64,000 nt of DNA from Anastatus disparis (taxonomy: Eukaryota > Arthropoda > Insecta > Hymenoptera > Eupelmidae), in contig JAFFSR010000239.1 of NCBI GenBank assembly GCA_017163975.1, forward strand, positions 2,914,001 through 2,978,000, in the 5' to 3' direction. Numbering within the stretch: the first letter of the stretch is position 1; the number at the start of each line of letters is the position of its first letter. The notes under the pieces were generated by a model. That model was not told the origin of the DNA. It saw only the letters and a list, made by a program, of their open reading frames with translations, and did no database searches. The position numbers and the translations under genes were made by a program. Positions 61,901-64,000 of the stretch are shown one piece after another.

Positions 61901-64000
61901 TCAATGAAAAATTTTTCCTGTCCAACCTTATATATGTTTTATTTATTTACGAACTCCGTATATACGCACAGTACGTTAACTACAATGTTGTACTGATTTG
62001 ACGTTAGAATAATTTATTTAGTTGAAAAATTTCTTAAGGTATTATAACCTATTGAAATCCACGTATAAATTCTTGGTATAGTTCCACCGATCGCGCGTTC
62101 AACTACATCAATTCAATGGAGCAATTAAAATTTAATAACAATTAAAATTAGATGAATTACTCTACTATTAAATGGCCATTATCATAAATCCTGTATCGCT
62201 AATTAATTCAAGCATGTTGGTAGCCAAGGTTATATAATGTAATTCATTTATAAACGTATACAATAGTCTTTCAATATCCCAACCCAAATCACGTCTAATT
62301 TAATTGAATGTCCAAAAAAAAAATAGAACAAGAAGAGATATGTCTAAACACGAAAATTAAGAGGTCAGTTGAGCATTTTCTTAATAGAGTTGCTTCCTCA
62401 ATGCGTACGTAAGATAGTCTTGTATATATCCATGTATGTATAGACTCATAAACAGAAGCGTGTAAAATCGCCATGGAATTTAACACGCGCTTTTAAGGCT
62501 GTAAGTCATTTAGTATGTACAGCGGCTTGCGATAAATAACATTAACGACAGCGCTTTGAATAGCCGCAAGGAATAGCCAAAGCTTTCTGTCTTTATCGCT
62601 ATACGTACATGTATATATGCATGCATACGTAAAAAACTTGGCGTATAGCCATGCACGCGTATAAACGTGCGTATATAACGCTTTAAATGTCCATTAATTG
62701 TCAAAATCATATACTCTATTATAAAACGATAATGTTACGATCACTCGATCGAACGAATTCATATTATTTAGCTTGTATATATAAGCCAAACAAAATGTAA
62801 TATAATGAAAAGACTTTTTGCGCTGCTTATTTATTTAAGGCCTTTGTTTATTATGCTTGAATAATTGGCAATTATTGTACCGTTTCTACATATTTTTTTC
62901 ATATATTCCTTATTTTTTTTTTCAACCATGAATGGAGTACGTTTATATCAAGGACCAAACAATGACTTTATAGAGAGAAATTTCTTTTCAAAAATTTCTT
63001 AGTCATATTTGAAAAAAAAGGAAAAAAATAAAATCAATAAAGAATTCTTCAAACTGTCTATGTTATAAACAAGATAAAAATAAAAAGCTATAGCGAGAAT
63101 AGAATATCGATTGTTACATTTTTTATAAATAACTATATATATATTTCTATATAATAAAACACTTTTTTAATAAAAGAGATCACGCGCGCCAATTGCTCCC
63201 ATGCAGAAGCTTATATATTTGAATTTAATAATCGGCCAAAGCTCTATTGATATTCCTTTTCCATTTGGAGAAAATAAAAAAAAAGGAAAAAAAAACGCTT
63301 ATTGAATTATATCACCATTTATTATTTCCTTTTTTTTCATTTCATTTGTCTCCGAGTTCCATTGTTCCAATAAATTTCATGATTAAAATAATTTCTTTTC
63401 TATTACATTTATAGCATGCCTTTTATAATATGAAACTTTCATACCGGGTGTTAATGAATTCTTATATACACGATTTCGAAGTAACTTGTTTCCATTTTGA
63501 AACGAATTTATTACGATTGATAAGAAGAAATAAAGATACACGGATAGCATACGAACGTCAAATGTTATATTTTCTTAATTGATTGTAAAATATATGCAAA
63601 ACGTTACACTTATAATAAATTATCGTATATCTCGGGGCTTAATTAATCTTAAACGCGTAGAAAATCTATGTATATATATAAATGCAAAGTCAGCACGCGT
63701 AAAATAGAGAAAAGGTAAAATGTCTCTAAGTTTTCAACATTAAAACGTTATAGGACAAATAATTATACGCGCGAGTTTCTTGCCATGGGTTTTGCTGCTG
63801 GTTGAACGAGTGCGACGACACCGCAGCTGCACAAATGTCAAGTGCCAAATGCTGAAGAACTACTACTCGCATAAAGTGCTAGAATTCTCTGCGCCTCTTG
63901 CTTCTTCTATAATATCCTCATTTTCTTCGCTTTTCTCCTATATTTCTCTTTCTCTTATTTTTAAAGACACTTTTGCCATGCACGAATTTGCCATGCGCGG
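58971..64000. other. gene-poor AT-rich interval to window end
   Basis: Many TATATA and CATATG runs occur, with (CT)n at about 60952-60977. The last 250 bases are somewhat GC-richer and contain GCTGCTGGTTG and ACACCGCAGCTGCAC, but no exon can be defined before the window ends. Open frames are short and unlike known proteins. Confidence 0.5.

Overview
This window looks like nuclear DNA from an insect. A parasitoid or other hymenopteran is my best guess. The grounds are strong AT richness, short AT-rich introns with GTAAGT-type donors in the one clear gene, long (CT)n/(GA)n and (TA)n tracts, and several families of fold-back, SINE-like and Helitron-like repeats. There is no prokaryotic organisation. 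The species assignment is an inference and was not tested.

Only one intact protein-coding gene could be supported. It is a four-exon secreted S1-family (chymotrypsin-fold) serine protease at 1849-4003, + strand, 339 codons plus stop. The His/Asp/Ser triad is present, but the activation N-terminus and specificity pocket are unusual. It is flanked by fold-back repeats, and its second intron carries a small one.

Regions, left to right. 1-1000 holds a tandem-repeat element with a Helentron/HINE-like head, then two palindromes. 1849-4003 is the protease. 4076-6159 is a nested set of inverted-repeat elements: a TTAA-flanked palindrome carries one CCCTGG-ended element in each arm, and the longer of these carries a CACTGTAAAA-ended element. 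6160-28600 is gene-poor DNA with a truncated SINE (7220-7308), microsatellites and a fold-back (23378-23496). 28617-38323 is a dense repeat island. It holds two more Helentron-like elements, a 250-320 bp tandem repeat, a GGGTGGGGC-ended palindrome, and a dead Helitron helicase with a recognisable 3' hairpin and CTAG end. The helicase is split by a 2.6 kb insertion with a 15-bp target duplication. That insertion has a Penelope-like GIY-YIG tail and itself carries further inverted-repeat elements. 38324-64000 is again gene-poor, with two longer SINE copies, a third CCCTGG element, a GC-richer patch at 55780-56050, a palindrome at 56956-57295 and a long (TA)n.

No operon-like cooperation is visible. 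The repeats give a relative chronology of insertions, readable because empty sites survive in opposite palindrome arms and because the helicase frame continues across the large insertion. I saw no real tRNA, rRNA, CRISPR or viral gene. The 10-28 kb and 40-64 kb stretches could be introns or intergenic regulatory DNA of a large gene, but no exon could be supported there.
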